Shown in pieces: positions 47,201-57,586 of a stretch of DNA of 64,000 nucleotides. The notes below the pieces were generated by a model. The model ran no database searches and had not been told where the DNA came from. It was given only the letters and a program-made list of their open reading frames with translations. The stretch covers positions 5,939,212 through 6,003,211 of the forward strand of contig JASKMD010000005.1 in NCBI GenBank assembly GCA_030144725.1, given 5' to 3'. Origin of the DNA: Haematococcus lacustris. Lineage: Eukaryota; Chlorophyta; Chlorophyceae; Chlamydomonadales; Haematococcaceae. A program made the position numbers and the translations under genes. Each line of letters opens with the position of its first letter. Position 1 is the first letter of the stretch.

Positions 47201-50035
47201 GATCCCCGTACCTCTGGGCCAGTCGTTTCCCCAGCAATGCGTCGCCTACTCACCGCCGTCACCTCCATCCCAGCCCAGCAGCTGTGCTGCTACATCTGGT
47301 CCAGCACCCACTTCAGCCCCCCCAGCCCCTCCCCCTCCCCCTCCGCCCCCCTCCCCTCCGCCCCTCTTCACCCTGGCATCCAGCCAGACAGCAACAGCCC
47401 CACCCTCCCCGGTCCCAGCGACAAGCCTGGCTCTCACCCTGGGGGTCAGGCCAAGCCAGGCAGCCCCTGCCGCCCTGACCCCAGAGCCGCCTGTGTGGTG
47501 GACCTTCTCAACTGCCTGGCCCGGTGGGCAGTGCCCCCTCCCCCTGACTGGCTGGCCACCCTCCTATCCCAGGCCTCCCTCCACAGCACCACCTTCCAAG
47601 GGGACCAGGCCCCCGCTCTCATCCGCGCCGTCGCCCTCCTGCCAGGCCCCCCTCCTCCGCTCTCAGCCCTCGCCCCCTTCCTCGCCGCCTGCCTGCCGGC
47701 CCTGCCCCATGCAAGCCATGCGGCAGTGGTGGACGTGGCGTGGGCTCTGGCTACCATGCAGTTGAAGCCTGGTCCAGGATGGTGGGCCCAGTACTTGGCA
47801 GGGGTGCAGCAGCGCCTGCCCCTCCTCACACCTGGCTCCCTCAGTGAGGTCATGTGGGCGCTGGGGGCGCTGGGCCAGGTGCCGGGTCAGGGCTGGCTCG
47901 AGGCCTTTGCTGCGGCGGCGCTGCAGCAGCTGGCGGGCTTTGACGCGAACATGCTGGCCCGACTGGCCTGGTCCCTGGCGGCAGTCGAGCTGGTGAGGAG
48001 GGCAGGGGAGGGCAGGACAGGGAGGAGAAAGGAAATAGAGGGGAAAGGAGGGAAAAGGAGGGAAAAGGAGGGAAAAGGAGGGAAAAGGAAGGAAAGGAAG
48101 GAAAGGAGGGAAAGGAGGGGTAGGAGGGGTGTTAAGTAGTTCAGCAGTTCAGCAAGGGAGGGCAGTGGAGTGCTAAGAGAGTGTTTGAGAGTGCAGGGTG
48201 AAGGATGGGAGGGCAGGGGAATGCTTGGCTACCAGGCTGTGGTCGGGCGAGTGCAATGGGAAGAGATGTATGAGAAAGGGCTGGAGGGCACCTAGCCAGC
48301 TGTTTGGCTGGCATTCAGCATGGGATGAGGCAGGTAGCTACCCCTGCCCCTGCCCCTGCCCCTGCCCCTGCCCCTGCCCCTGCCCCTGCCCCTGCCCCTG
48401 CCCCTGCCCCTGCCCCTGCCCCTGCCCCTGCCCCTGCCCCTGCCTAAGGTGGTTGTGGCTGTCGCTTTCCACCGCAGGCGCCCTCCTCCACCTTTACGGA
48501 CACCTTCCTGGCAGCTTCCCGCTCCCTGCTTGCTGCTGGCTCTTTCTCAGCGCACGCGCTGGCCCTGCTCATGGGGGGCCTAGCGCAGCTGCGGGTGCAG
48601 CCCGGGGAGGCCTGGATGCAGCTCTACTACACCCAGCTGCTGGACTGCCTGGGGGAGTGCAGGTGGGCAGGAGGCCAGGGGGGGCCAGGGGGGGAGGCCA
48701 GGGCCAGGGCCACAACCCAGGGCCAGGTTTCAGCATACCAAGGACCCACAAGCGAGCCTGGTTAGGCTTGGTGTGTGTCACACTCCGTGCAGCCCCATCC
48801 CTGCTCAGCCCATCAGCCCCCTGCACCCAGAGGCACCCCTTCCCCTCCCCCTAGCTGGCCCCAACCATGCCACTTGAAACCTCGGCTCATACCTGCAGGC
48901 CTGATCTGGAGCTGTGATGTTCGCATTTGCTGATGCTGGCTGCTCCCCTCCCCTGCCTTGCCTTGCCCTGATCTGACCCAGTCTGCCCTACCCTGCCTGC
49001 CCGCCTGCCTGTCTGCCTGCCTGCAGGGGTGTGCACCTAGCCCGCACCCTCTCCTCCCTGGCCTCCCTGGACTGCAGCCCGCCCACACCCCTCCTGCACG
49101 CCTGCCTGGCCGCTGCCGCCCTGCGCATGCGCCACCAGGACCTGGACCCCGGGGCTGCAGCAGAGCTGGCCTGGGCTGCACAGCGCCTTCACGCCCGCAG
49201 CCGCAGCCACGCACCTGGAGGGGTTGAGGCAGACCAGGCCTGGCTGCAACGCCTGGCTCAAGCTGACCCACAGCAGGGCCGTGGGGGGGCAGGTGCCCCC
49301 TCCACCCCTCTTGCTCACCGCCTGCAGCAACAGCACGTGCCCCATGGGCTGCAGCAGGGCAGCCCACAGCAGCGGCAGCAGCAGAGGAGGCAGCAGGCGG
49401 AGTGGTTCCTGGCGAATGGCATCGCTGTCCCTCAGTTCCTGGCTCTGGCTGCTGCTGCGGGCCTGCTCCCGCCCACCCACCGCCCCAACACCAGTAAGGA
49501 GGGACACCCAGCTGGCCAGGGTGCCTCTCAGCTTGGCAGCAGCAGCAGCAGCAGGAGCAATCGTGGCTTGGTGCAGGAAGGTGTATGTGCTGGCAGGGCA
49601 GGAGTGGGCAGCAGGCGGCGAGTGAGCTGGCCTATGAAGAGCTTGATGAAGGTTGTGTGGCCGCGCAGCAAGGGCCAGGCTACCCCCGCTGCTGTGCAGC
49701 AGCTGTCAGTGCCTCAAGCACCAACCCGCAAGCACCAGCCAGACATGGTCACCAACACCGCTCCTTGTCCTAGGCACAGCAGTGAGATTGTCATCAGTGG
49801 CGATGGTGGGTTAGGGAGCAAGAGTGGCACACCGCCTGGAGGTAATGAAAGTAGTAGGGTGGACAAAGTAGGGGCAGAGGAGCGAGTAGGAGGGGAGGAG
49901 GGTGGCAGCAAGCCGGCATCCACGTGGCAGCAGCAGCACCCTGTGCAGCTGCAGGCAGGGCGGAGCAGCCAGGTGTTGGGGGGCTCACGGCGAGGGGCCC
50001 ACAGAACGCCAGACAGAGAGCCCGCCCTGCGCTGA
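39242..50035 (+). CDS. Giant octotricopeptide-repeat (OPR)-like protein, about 3,000 residues
   Basis: Exons join in phase at 40833-41366, 41800-47992 (a single 6.2-kb exon), 48478-48662 and 49027-50035. The first mapped exon, 39242-40373, begins after an AG acceptor, so the true start lies upstream. Helical repeats of the OPR type recur, built around an LWALAxL core followed by P..W: ALANSLWALAKMGRQPPAPF, LSQALWAMARLQLQPPRPWL, SLANMAWALGKLRHTPNAAW, VVDVAWALATMQLKPGPGWW, LSEVMWALGALGQVPGQGWL. OPR proteins of green algae are nucleus-encoded factors that bind specific chloroplast or mitochondrial RNAs. No terminal RAP domain is visible. The repeats are separated by long Gln/Gly, Ser and Pro tracts, including many GGGGCA-encoded (GQ)n runs and a polySer run at 44149-44200. 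The 39242-40373 exon contains a frame break near 40046-40050. Family confidence is moderate; the target RNA is unknown. Confidence 0.7.
41095..41218 (+). repeat. GGGGCA hexanucleotide repeat, about 20 units, coding (Gly-Gln)n
   Basis: An almost perfect CAGGGG array lies inside OPR exon 40833-41366. Shorter arrays of the same hexamer occur in the gene at about 40184-40212, 42233-42302, 44930-44990 (read there as Gly-Ala) and 46177-46258. Confidence 0.95.
42233..42302 (+). repeat. GGGGCA hexanucleotide repeat, about 11 units
   Basis: This array lies in the 6.2-kb OPR exon and is read as alternating Gln and Gly immediately before an OPR unit (HHLSQALWAMARL). It therefore extends a linker rather than disrupting a repeat. 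Confidence 0.95.
44149..44200 (+). repeat. (CAG)n tract coding polySer
   Basis: About 17 CAG/AGC units lie in the OPR exon, read in the frame that gives serine. It is a typical coding microsatellite prone to length change. Confidence 0.9.
48030..48130. repeat. Polypurine GGAAAAGGAG repeat in an OPR intron
   Basis: Imperfect units of about 10 bases, purine only on the plus strand, directly follow the donor of the 6.2-kb exon. Such tracts can form triplex DNA. Confidence 0.8.
48341..48444. repeat. CCCCTG array (inverted GGGGCA) in an OPR intron
   Basis: About 17 CCCCTG units, the reverse complement of the coding GGGGCA hexamer, lie in the intron just before the exon at 48478. This is the only large copy of the hexamer in inverted orientation in the window. 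Confidence 0.95.
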
Positions 50036-50051
50036 GCTTGGGCGAGGGCCT

Positions 50052-50140
50052 TGGGGTAAGGGTAGGGGTAGGCTGCGGCTAGGGCTAGGGCTAGGGCTAG
50101 GAATAGGGGTAAGGGATGGGTTAGGGGTAGGGCTTGGAAG
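50052..50140. repeat. Degenerate telomere-like tract, GCTAGGG and relatives
   Basis: Just after the OPR stop, the plus strand reads as a series of TAGGG words, including four consecutive (GG)CTAGGG units, then AATAGGGG, TAAGGG, TTAGGGG and TAGGG. It resembles an old interstitial telomeric stretch, but it is short and irregular and could simply be a 3' UTR minisatellite. Confidence 0.45.
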
Positions 50141-50979
50141 GAGGCCAGGGGTAGTATACAGTTCAAAGCCAGCAGTGGAGTCGCCTCTGCAGCAGGCTGA
50201 CTACGAGCTGGGAGTGTGAGCCCACCCTTTGCCGAGGTTGTGGCTGAGCTCCGGGGTCAGGGCTAGTGTTAGGAGGGTGAGCAACAGGCTAGCTGTGCCT
50301 CAGGCGCTGGGCAGGGAATGGTGTATGTCTTGCTTACCCAAGCTAGACAGTACAATCAACAAACTCGCATGGTCAGCCACATACAAGATCGGTCAGCTAC
50401 ACCACTGCAAGTCACATACGCTCTTGTGCCCTAAGCTAGACTCCCACATGCCCCAATGTTTGCATGCAATCTCAGCTGCTTCATGGAAAGTACATATGCA
50501 TCGTGCACCACTCCTTATGACCCTTGGTGAAAGGGCATACTGCTGCATCAAGTCATTGTTGTGGACCCATCACCACTTGACGCGCAAGTAAGCAACATGT
50601 GGGCCACAACTGTGCTTACTTATGACATGGTCACTGCTGAACATTTCTTCAAACATTGAGGTCGGGAGTGCTGCAAGTGCCACTCTCATAAGCACCAGGT
50701 TAGGCAGCGCTTCCGCAGCAAATGGTTAGCTCGTCATGTTGTATGTGATGATTGTTGAGTGGAGAGGTGAAAGGCTTGCGTAGAGATTCATGTAGCGGCT
50801 CGCTACGACCATCTGTATTCCGGTTAAGTGATCATCGTGCCGCCTCCACCGATACATTCGCGCCGCATCGCATTGCCGCATGGTAGCTTACCACAGTGCT
50901 CTGCCAGCTGTGTTGCGCAGTGTATACGTCGTGCAGCGCAGAGACGGCTTAATAAGTAGCGCCCATGATGACAGCAAAT
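50141..50979. other. Intergenic region, nothing recognised
   Basis: This is lower-GC DNA without a domain-bearing frame, lying between the OPR 3' end and the inverted-repeat element at 50980. A short frame from 50229 (120 codons) has no features suggesting a gene. Confidence 0.3.
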
Positions 50980-52180
50980 ACCGTACTCTCTCTTTCGATT
51001 CGCGTCCGCGAATTATTTTTTTTGCCTCGCGAAGTCGCGAACGAGTAAACAATGTGAATTTTTACAAAATCGCGCAGTGGTCAAACAATTATTTGACCTA
51101 CGTAAATGATGCTGCGATGAACCGCTTCGTGGTCCGTGGCATCAGTGCCGATGACGCAGCCGAGAATTTGCTACGCCAGGGTGACCAACATGATGAAATG
51201 CTCCATCGAAGGGCTCTCCCATGGAGGACGGCCCCTTGCTTACAGAGCAGGTGGCTGGGATTGATGTTCAGTCCATGACAGCCATTGAGCTGATGGTGGC
51301 AGCTCAGCAGGGGTCTGCCATTACAAGAGCCATGCCAGCAGCCAAGCCTTCAGTCAAGCCAGTTGCAGCAACGGCAGATGGCCCACCCATTCGCAAACGT
51401 GGCAGGCCATTGGGCTCCAAGAACAAGCCTAAGCCAGCCCCAACAGGACAAGCCACGCCCACTCCCACACGCAAGCAGGCACGGTTGGTGTGCAACACTA
51501 GCAGCAGCGCCAACAGCAACAGCGCTAACACAAGCAGCGCCGGCAACAGCAGCGGCGACGACAGCAACAACGATGATGGCAAGGTGGCTGGCTGCAAGAA
51601 GTCAGCTGTTGGGGTGGTTGGCAAGGCCAGGGCCGCAGCCGGGGTGGCTGGCCGCACCAGGTCAGCATATGGGGTGGCTGGCCAAACCGGGGCAGCAGCT
51701 CGGGTGGCTGGCCGCACCAAGTCAGCTAATGGGGTCTTTGACTTGGCCAAAGCTGCAGCATGGGTGACCGCAATGCATGCAAGTTTGAGTGTTCCGATGA
51801 AGATGCAGAGATATGCCGGCACTGCAAGCAGCCACAGGAGCACCATGACTTCATGGGGGAGGTTCAGTGCCCAATCTAGTGCAAAGTCCAGACTTGGTGA
51901 CTTGGTGCACGGTGACACTACCCCTTGCATAATGGCTTCGACTTGGTGACCGGGAAGCTTGACATGGTGACCTGTGCAAGAAGTGTTTAAACCATGGCGG
52001 ATTGACATGTTATGCAAGGGATGGCTGTCTAAAATACTTATAAGCACGCCCACATCCTCAAAACTGTGTTTTGCTACTAAACTTGCATCGCGAAAAAGTA
52101 AACGATTTTATTTTTGGGTCGGGAACGAGTATTTAATTTTATTTTTCGGGGCCTCGCGAATCGAAATAGATAGTACGGTA
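50980..52180. mobile_element. 1.2-kb DNA transposon-like element with 26-bp terminal inverted repeats
   Basis: The left end TACCGTACTCTCTCTTTCGA (50980 on, followed by TTCGCG) is the reverse complement of the right end 52155-52180 with 24 of 26 bases matching. Both ends start with TA, which may be a TA target-site duplication, making the inverted repeat CCGTACT.... Subterminal blocks (CGCGAA, T-rich runs, GAACGAGTA) also recur at both ends. Base composition at the ends is much more AT-rich than the neighbourhood. It carries the AT-hook ORF at 51221. No complete transposase is recognisable. Confidence 0.68.
51221..51949 (+). CDS. AT-hook protein inside the inverted-repeat element
   Basis: The frame encodes 242 residues with one clear AT-hook (RKRGRPLGSKNK, residues about 58-69), which binds the minor groove of AT-rich DNA. 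A Ser/Asn-rich linker and four degenerate repeats of about 16 residues follow (KSAVGVVGKARAAAGVAGR and variants). After about 51765 another frame reads ICRHCKQPQEHHDF...QC, a C-x2-C...H-H...C zinc-finger-like motif ending in a stop at about 51880. The genuine product may therefore switch frame by splicing, or be frameshifted. Its place between inverted repeats suggests a transposon accessory or DNA-binding protein. Confidence 0.5.
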   Translation: MEDGPLLTEQVAGIDVQSMTAIELMVAAQQGSAITRAMPAAKPSVKPVAATADGPPIRKRGRPLGSKNKPKPAPTGQATPTPTRKQARLVCNTSSSANSNSANTSSAGNSSGDDSNNDDGKVAGCKKSAVGVVGKARAAAGVAGRTRSAYGVAGQTGAAARVAGRTKSANGVFDLAKAAAWVTAMHASLSVPMKMQRYAGTASSHRSTMTSWGRFSAQSSAKSRLGDLVHGDTTPCIMASTW

Positions 52181-52845
52181 CATTGACGTCTTTCCTCCTG
52201 CCTCGCCGGTACCGACAACAACGGCACTAACAGGGTGCGGATGACTGCTTACATGCGTTCGCATCGCAAGCCTTCGACCTTTGCCCTGTATCCTGCTGAT
52301 AGCTGACACCAACCGGTGGCTGCGGCCGGTGCGCGGTGATGCGACGGGAGCAAGCTCGCAACCTGATGGGATGGTACTCACCCTCGACGAATCGGGGACT
52401 GCGACGTGGACGCTTGAACCGGTTGGCAGGGCGGACAAGGGCAAGCGCAGGATACCACGCTCGATGACATTTGCTAATGCTTGGCTGCTTGCACTATAGC
52501 TCCGGCCGTGCCTGGTCAGCTGGTACCGACCGAGGGAGTCGTTCCACTGGCCTGGCCGCCAGCGGCTGCCCGACCTGGGCACGGGGCGCAGGCAGTGGAT
52601 GGGTTACACCGGCGGCGTCGGCGGCAAGGTTCGCGGGTAGAGGCGCTTGATCTGCGGTACTGCGTGTACTGCACAGCCTTCATCCCGGCCCAAGACCATG
52701 CTGGCCGAGCAGCGTAAAACATCGTGACAGGTTGTCTGCGGCTTGGCCACTAGCGTCCAAAGCATGTCGCAGGCTACACTATCACCGGGGTGTGCTAATG
52801 GCGCGAGGGAGGCGTAGGGTCAGAGGATGAGGAATGCCCCCCGTG
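52181..52845. other. Unassigned sequence between mobile-element scraps
   Basis: Open frames exist on both strands (minus 52139-52582; plus from 52281), but neither shows a domain. Possibly an older element interior. Confidence 0.3.
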
Positions 52846-52945
52846 TGACCTGCTAGGTTCCATGCCCCCAGTCCTTCCCAAGATGCAATGCGCACGGGTG
52901 TCTTATGTGCCATGCGCTTGGAGGAGGAGGCGGATTACTAGTCAA
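52846..52945 (+). pseudogene. Fanzor scrap 4
   Basis: About 80-100 bases (GTGTGACCTGCTAGGTTCCATG and on) resemble the segment at 18047-18125 just upstream of the RuvC half of Fanzor copy 2. Nothing recognisable follows, so it is a small fragment. Confidence 0.5.
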
Positions 52946-52972
52946 GGTATGGGCTGATATTTGGCACCATCA

Positions 52973-53222
52973 CTAGAGCGCGACTGGTTAAGCTAACTTC
53001 CTGATGTTTTGGGTTTAACCACATCTTTAACCAATCTTTAACATACCCGTTTTGCTACCTTGGGACTGCTTCTCACTGGCTACTTCTGCCGGCATAGTGT
53101 CGCTGGGTGCATTGCCGTGTCGCGACCAGAACGACAGCAAAAAGGGACTCGTATCGCGACCAAACGGTCAACTTTAACAATCGGTTTAACACTAACCTTT
53201 AACCAGTCCGGTCGCGCTCTAG
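52973..53222. mobile_element. 250-bp MITE-like element
   Basis: The left end CTAGAGCGCGAC-TGGTTAA (from 52973) matches the reverse complement of the right end, CTAGAGCGCGACCGGACTGGTTAA (ending at 53222), with a 4-base gap. The interior is rich in TTTAACC words. Flanks share CCATCA(C) on both sides (52966-52972 and 53224-53230), offset by one or two bases, which could be an 8-bp hAT-like target duplication. There is no coding capacity. Confidence 0.6.
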
Positions 53223-53296
53223 TCCATCACTTGATACACTTTCATGAAAAAATTGTTTGGTAATCTGTCACCCATTGTGTGCACGAAGCGGGCACA

Positions 53297-53463
53297 TGGC
53301 TCCTCCTCCTGTTAAGAGAAGGAGCGCCTGCAAGCTGCAGACCCTAACCCCTTCCTGTCAAAGGCTGCTAAAAGATCACCGCTGCCTTCCTGATGCTGCC
53401 GGGGCCGACCCAGCAGTGAAAGAAAGCAGTCAGGCAGGGCCAGGTGATGATCTCAGGCAGTAA
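53297..53463 (+). CDS. Small basic hypothetical ORF
   Basis: An ATG at 53297 opens 55 codons beginning MAPPPVKRRSACKLQ. A basic N terminus and no detectable domain are all that can be said. It follows the MITE and may belong to mobile-element debris; the open frame could be chance. Confidence 0.2.
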
Positions 53464-54638
53464 GACATCTCAGGTCCTGAGTCTGAGTCAGGATACCCTG
53501 ATCCACCGCGGATCATACTTGCAGTTGCAGTGGTGGCCGCTCTCCCTCTGCTCCTAGTGCACCCTTGGCCATTCTCCAACCACCCAAAACATCAAACGTG
53601 GGGGTCTGGCAACAGAGCAGGGGGTACTTCAACTAGGCACCGCAGCCTCAGGGCATTGTCATGGATGCAGTGGGTCCTGGCGCTGTGTTCTCCCAATGCT
53701 ACCTCGGGTTCTGTCCATGCTAAGATATGCATGTTCTCTAAGCCCCTGTTCCAGCATGATGGCCTGGCAAGTGCTGCTCCAAGGGTGCAGCTTCAGGGGG
53801 CGAGTGCTGCACACACTTCTCAATGCGCTACGAGCTGGTTATCCAGTCCAGCTACCTTCCCCATGGCGGAGCTTCAGTGCAGTCACAGGAGGTGATGGTG
53901 TAATAGGCAGTGTCACTGACATCAGAGTGACAACACAGGGAACATCAAAGGGACATATAGGACAACATAGGGAACATCACAGGGGCATATAGGACAACAT
54001 AGGGAACATTATAGGGACACATAGGACAACATAGGGGACAGCACGTGTTGATGCTAAAGCGTAACACACCGTGTGCCTCATTAGCCATCATCTCTTGCCC
54101 CACTTTGTTCGCATAAGAAGCAAGGTAAGGGCAGTCGTCCTGCGGGATGCGCCCCTGCGACTTGGTGATCATCAGTACCCCATGACCCCATGTGACGGCG
54201 GTATTTTGACGGCATTTGACTCCGTATTTTGCCGCGTGCGAAGCCGATACCTCGTCGCCAAGACGCGCCCGCGCCCTTTGAGCCTTCATCCGCGCGAGCG
54301 GAGCAGACATGCAGGCGAACATTCGTGTTGGGTGCAGTATAGCGGGTGATTGTATAGCGCACCTGGCAGGGCACCTAGCCTATCAACATGGCCATGACAC
54401 CATTGGCTCAATGGGCACGTTGCTGCAGGTGTTTCTGTCTCCAAGCGAGGTCATCTGGTGACAGGCAGGGCGAGTGTGGGCGACCTGACATGGGCCCTGC
54501 AGGTTTGATCTCCTACCCACCCAGCCCAGCCCAGCACAGCCAGCCCAGCCCAGCCCAGCCCGGCACCCAGCGCAGACCAGTGTTTGGCAGACCTGACCTC
54601 ACCTCATCCATCCTGCCTGGCCTAAACCCCGACTGCAG
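53464..54638. other. Region upstream of the FAS1 exons
   Basis: It should contain the promoter and 5' exons (signal peptide) of the FAS1 gene, but none could be phased. A hydrophobic stretch (ILAVAVVAALPLLLVHPW, near 53515-53570) is present without a clear splice link. The 32-bp repeat at 53931 lies inside. Confidence 0.3.
53931..54044. repeat. 32-bp tandem repeat, about 3.5 copies
   Basis: The unit GGGACATATAGGACAACATA plus GGGAACATCACA recurs at 53950, 53982 and 54014 with small changes, after a partial copy. Confidence 0.85.
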
Positions 54639-56438
54639 TCAGTGAAGCTTGCACGCCTGTATGGTGACCTCCTAGCCAAGCCCGCCACTGTCTTTGTGAG
54701 TGCAGTAGTGCCAGGCCTGGGGCCCAGGTGAGGTGCAGCTGGGGGCAGGCAGGAGGCAGCTGGGGAGACAAAGTCACACAGGTGGGGGGCCATGCAGGGA
54801 CATGGGAGTTCTGCAGGGGACTGTGGACAGTGTGTGGCAGTCGCCTTCAACCTTCACCTTGTAGCCTTTGCATAGCGGTGCAGATTAGTCAGGCGGACCT
54901 AAGCAGTCAGTTGTGAGTCCTGATGGGGCCAGCCGATACAGTGTGACAACCCAGCCAATGCAGTGTGAGACATGATGCCTGGGCCAAACATGACGCATGC
55001 CAGACTTGCACACATTTCTCTTCTGGCTGAACGTGCTCAGCTGAACCTGCACATAACTATGTACCCACAGGCCTGCAGGGAATCTTGCAGCATGGCACCC
55101 TAGCCACTCACTGTGGGTGCTCTCGGTACTCCTGGCCACATCACCATAGGCCACATCACCATGTGCTGGCGTCATGAAAAACAGGCTGTGGCTGCCTTAG
55201 CTGGGAGCGCCACAATGTGTGCGTTTATGCTGGTGGCGCCCAGTCTGCAGCACCGCCATCTTTGACGTATGCCATGCACTGATGACCATGCTCCATGCTG
55301 AGCGCATGCAGGCCCCAGATGATGAGGCCCTGAGGAAGTACTCCGCGGCCCACCCAGGGGCCGAGGCGCTGCTCCCCACTGAGGAGTTGAGGAACATCAT
55401 TGCAAACCACATCATCCCTGGCAAAGTGGGTCATGGGTTGTGGGGTGTAGGGTGCGAGGTGTGAGGTGTGAGGTGTGTGGTGTAGGGTGTAGGGTGCGAG
55501 GTGTGGGGTGTGAGGTGTGGGGTGTACGGTGTGAGGTGTGGGGTGTGGGGTGTGGGGCTGTTGGCTGCTGGTCGCAGCATGCCAGGCGAGAGGGCCCCAC
55601 CTATGTGCTAGCAGCTGCTGGCAAGCTGACCCCAGGAGCAATGGGTGACGGCCAGTCTGCTGCTCCATCCATGCACCTCACACTGCGCACTAGGTGGGTC
55701 AGCTGTGTTGCTGTGCAGCAGGGGTTGTGGGTGCAGCCCTGCGTGGCCTTAGCTTCCTGGGTCCTGCTCAGTCCTAGTGCTGAGGGGGAGCATACAGTAA
55801 TCCTGAAGACCTAGCCGAGCCTCAGACCTCTCCCTTCCTTCTGCATTTGCGCATCAGCCGGTGGTTCTAGCCTAGGCATCCTTTGACTGCCTGGTCACTG
55901 ATGCAGCCCTGAGCTGCAGGGCATCAGAGCTGCTGAACTGACCGACGACAACGTTAGCCTGACCAGCCTGACCGGGCTGGACCTCAACATCTCATACACG
56001 TGGGTGGGGTGCGGGCGCCTAGCTGTGCTGCCTGGGCAGCCTGACCCGGGCTCAGGGACAGCTTGTGGTGGGGTGCACATGACCTGTGACACATGACCTG
56101 CCTAGGTGCCAGTGCAGGCTTTTGATATGCATCAAGTCTATGAGTCGCAGTTCTGGTTAGCCCTAACAATTGGACTGTCTGTACCTGAGGGGCTCGTAAA
56201 CCTTGGGAAAATGCACTTCTTGCCTGGCTGCAGGGGTAGTGTGACGCATATGTGTGGCATGCATTTGTGCTGTGCACAGGGCACTGAAAGTTGTGTGAGT
56301 CAGTCGTAACATGTTTTCCATGATGGGCTGTCAATTGTGCACCATGCGCTGCTCTTCAGGGAAGGCAAGGCAGTCGTGACTACCTCAGCAGGCGTGTCTG
56401 CCACTGTCGTGAAGTCTGACGTCCTGTTTGGACTTGGG
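54639..56438 (+). CDS. Fasciclin (FAS1) domain protein, partial model
   Basis: Four exons join in phase and rebuild one FAS1 domain: 54639-54695 (ends LLAKPATVF), 55312-55425 (APDDEAL..., then ELRNIIANHIIPGK), 55920-55999 (LTDDNVSLTSLTGLDLNIS) and 56360-56438 (GKAVVTTSAGVSATVVKSDV, then LFGLG). These are the conserved H1 box (TVFAPxDEA), the middle HIIPG motif, the LTG strand and the H2 box of the family. FAS1 proteins are secreted or surface adhesion proteins. The first exons and the last strand (usually V-I-D-x-V-L) were not located. A hydrophobic stretch near 56915-56990 (LIWLLGLAVLAVGSAS) could be a membrane anchor. A GGTGTGA-rich repeat fills one intron. Confidence 0.7.
55436..55556. repeat. 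GGTGTGNG-type minisatellite in a FAS1 intron
   Basis: Imperfect 7-8 base units (GAGGTGT, GGGGTGT, TAGGGTGC) are tandemly repeated immediately after the donor at 55426. Confidence 0.8.
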
Positions 56439-57586
56439 GTGAGGCTCGTCACAGGCAGCAAGGCGGCTAGGTCAGACCGGCCAGTCGCAAACACTGTTGC
56501 AGCCACAGCTGCACTGGCAGCGCTGCATCCCAACCCAACCTGTCACCAACGCTTAGTCATAGCAGGGCTGTGGTGGTTCCTTTGAACTATGGGAAAGGGA
56601 AGAAGCTTTATTTTCCCATTACCTCCAGCCATTTCATCAGTGGTAACGATTGATCACTCACAATCCCAAGCCCCACCACAGCCACCAGCACAGTGTTCCT
56701 GAAGCAGCTGGTGCCTACACCCTGCACCCCTTTGCCTGATCCCTTTGGCGGCGGCTCCTCAGTTTGACACACTACAGGCATGGACTCCCCCAGCACCAGC
56801 TGCTCCTACCTGTGCCGACCCAAGGCATCAACACTCCCTGCACCACCTCAGCTTGGAACCAACAGGCCACACCATGATTAACCTGAACCTGACCTGTGCC
56901 GTGCAGTGATGATATTGACAGGCTGATTTGGCTGCTAGGCTTAGCTGTGCTGGCTGTGGGCTCAGCAAGCAGCAGGCCAAGGTTCACTGGCCCAATTGAG
57001 GGTGGCTGTAGGGCGCTGGCAGTTGTCAGGATTCTGGTTGGTTAGCCCTCAGTTGGTCCTATTTGGCCTGCTGGTAACTGGCCTGATACTCCTCGCTGCT
57101 TGCAGTCTGTGGTGCACGTCATTGACAACGTGCTCACCTGAAGAGCTTTGGGGGAGCGGGAGAGCACCCAGGCAGCGACCTTGGTGGCCGCATAAGACCG
57201 GATTAGCGAAAGGGAGATGACGGGGGCAGCTGAGAGTTGAGATCCGCAGCAGTTCGCCAGCAGGCAGGCTTGTTGCATACTGTGATACTGTGCTTACAAG
57301 GGTTAACAGTCATACTGAGAACGATACATGGGACGATCAACGTGGGGGAACATAGAACACCACACCTTCAGCAGTACGGAACACGCCCCACAATAGTTGA
57401 CCCTGTGCATGGAAGAATATGTTGAACTCAAGCAGTCAATGAATGAAATAAACCATCTTACTACTACCGATGGGTCCACAATACGAGCTTCTCGCCATTG
57501 CCATCAAGTTGCCTGGCAAACCGTGGGAGACATGGCCACACATCCATGCACAATGCAAGCAAGCCTACAGCAAGCTTGCAGCCACT
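56439..57586. other. Spacer between FAS1 and CAP genes
   Basis: It probably holds FAS1 3' exons and UTR, and the 3' flank of the convergent CAP gene. No further domain was recognised. Confidence 0.3.

Noticed and set aside
55578..55694. Extra FAS1 exon (GPTYVLAAAGKLTPGAMGDGQ)
   Set aside because: Including it leaves a phase that brings a stop into the next exon, whereas skipping it gives an uninterrupted FAS1 domain.
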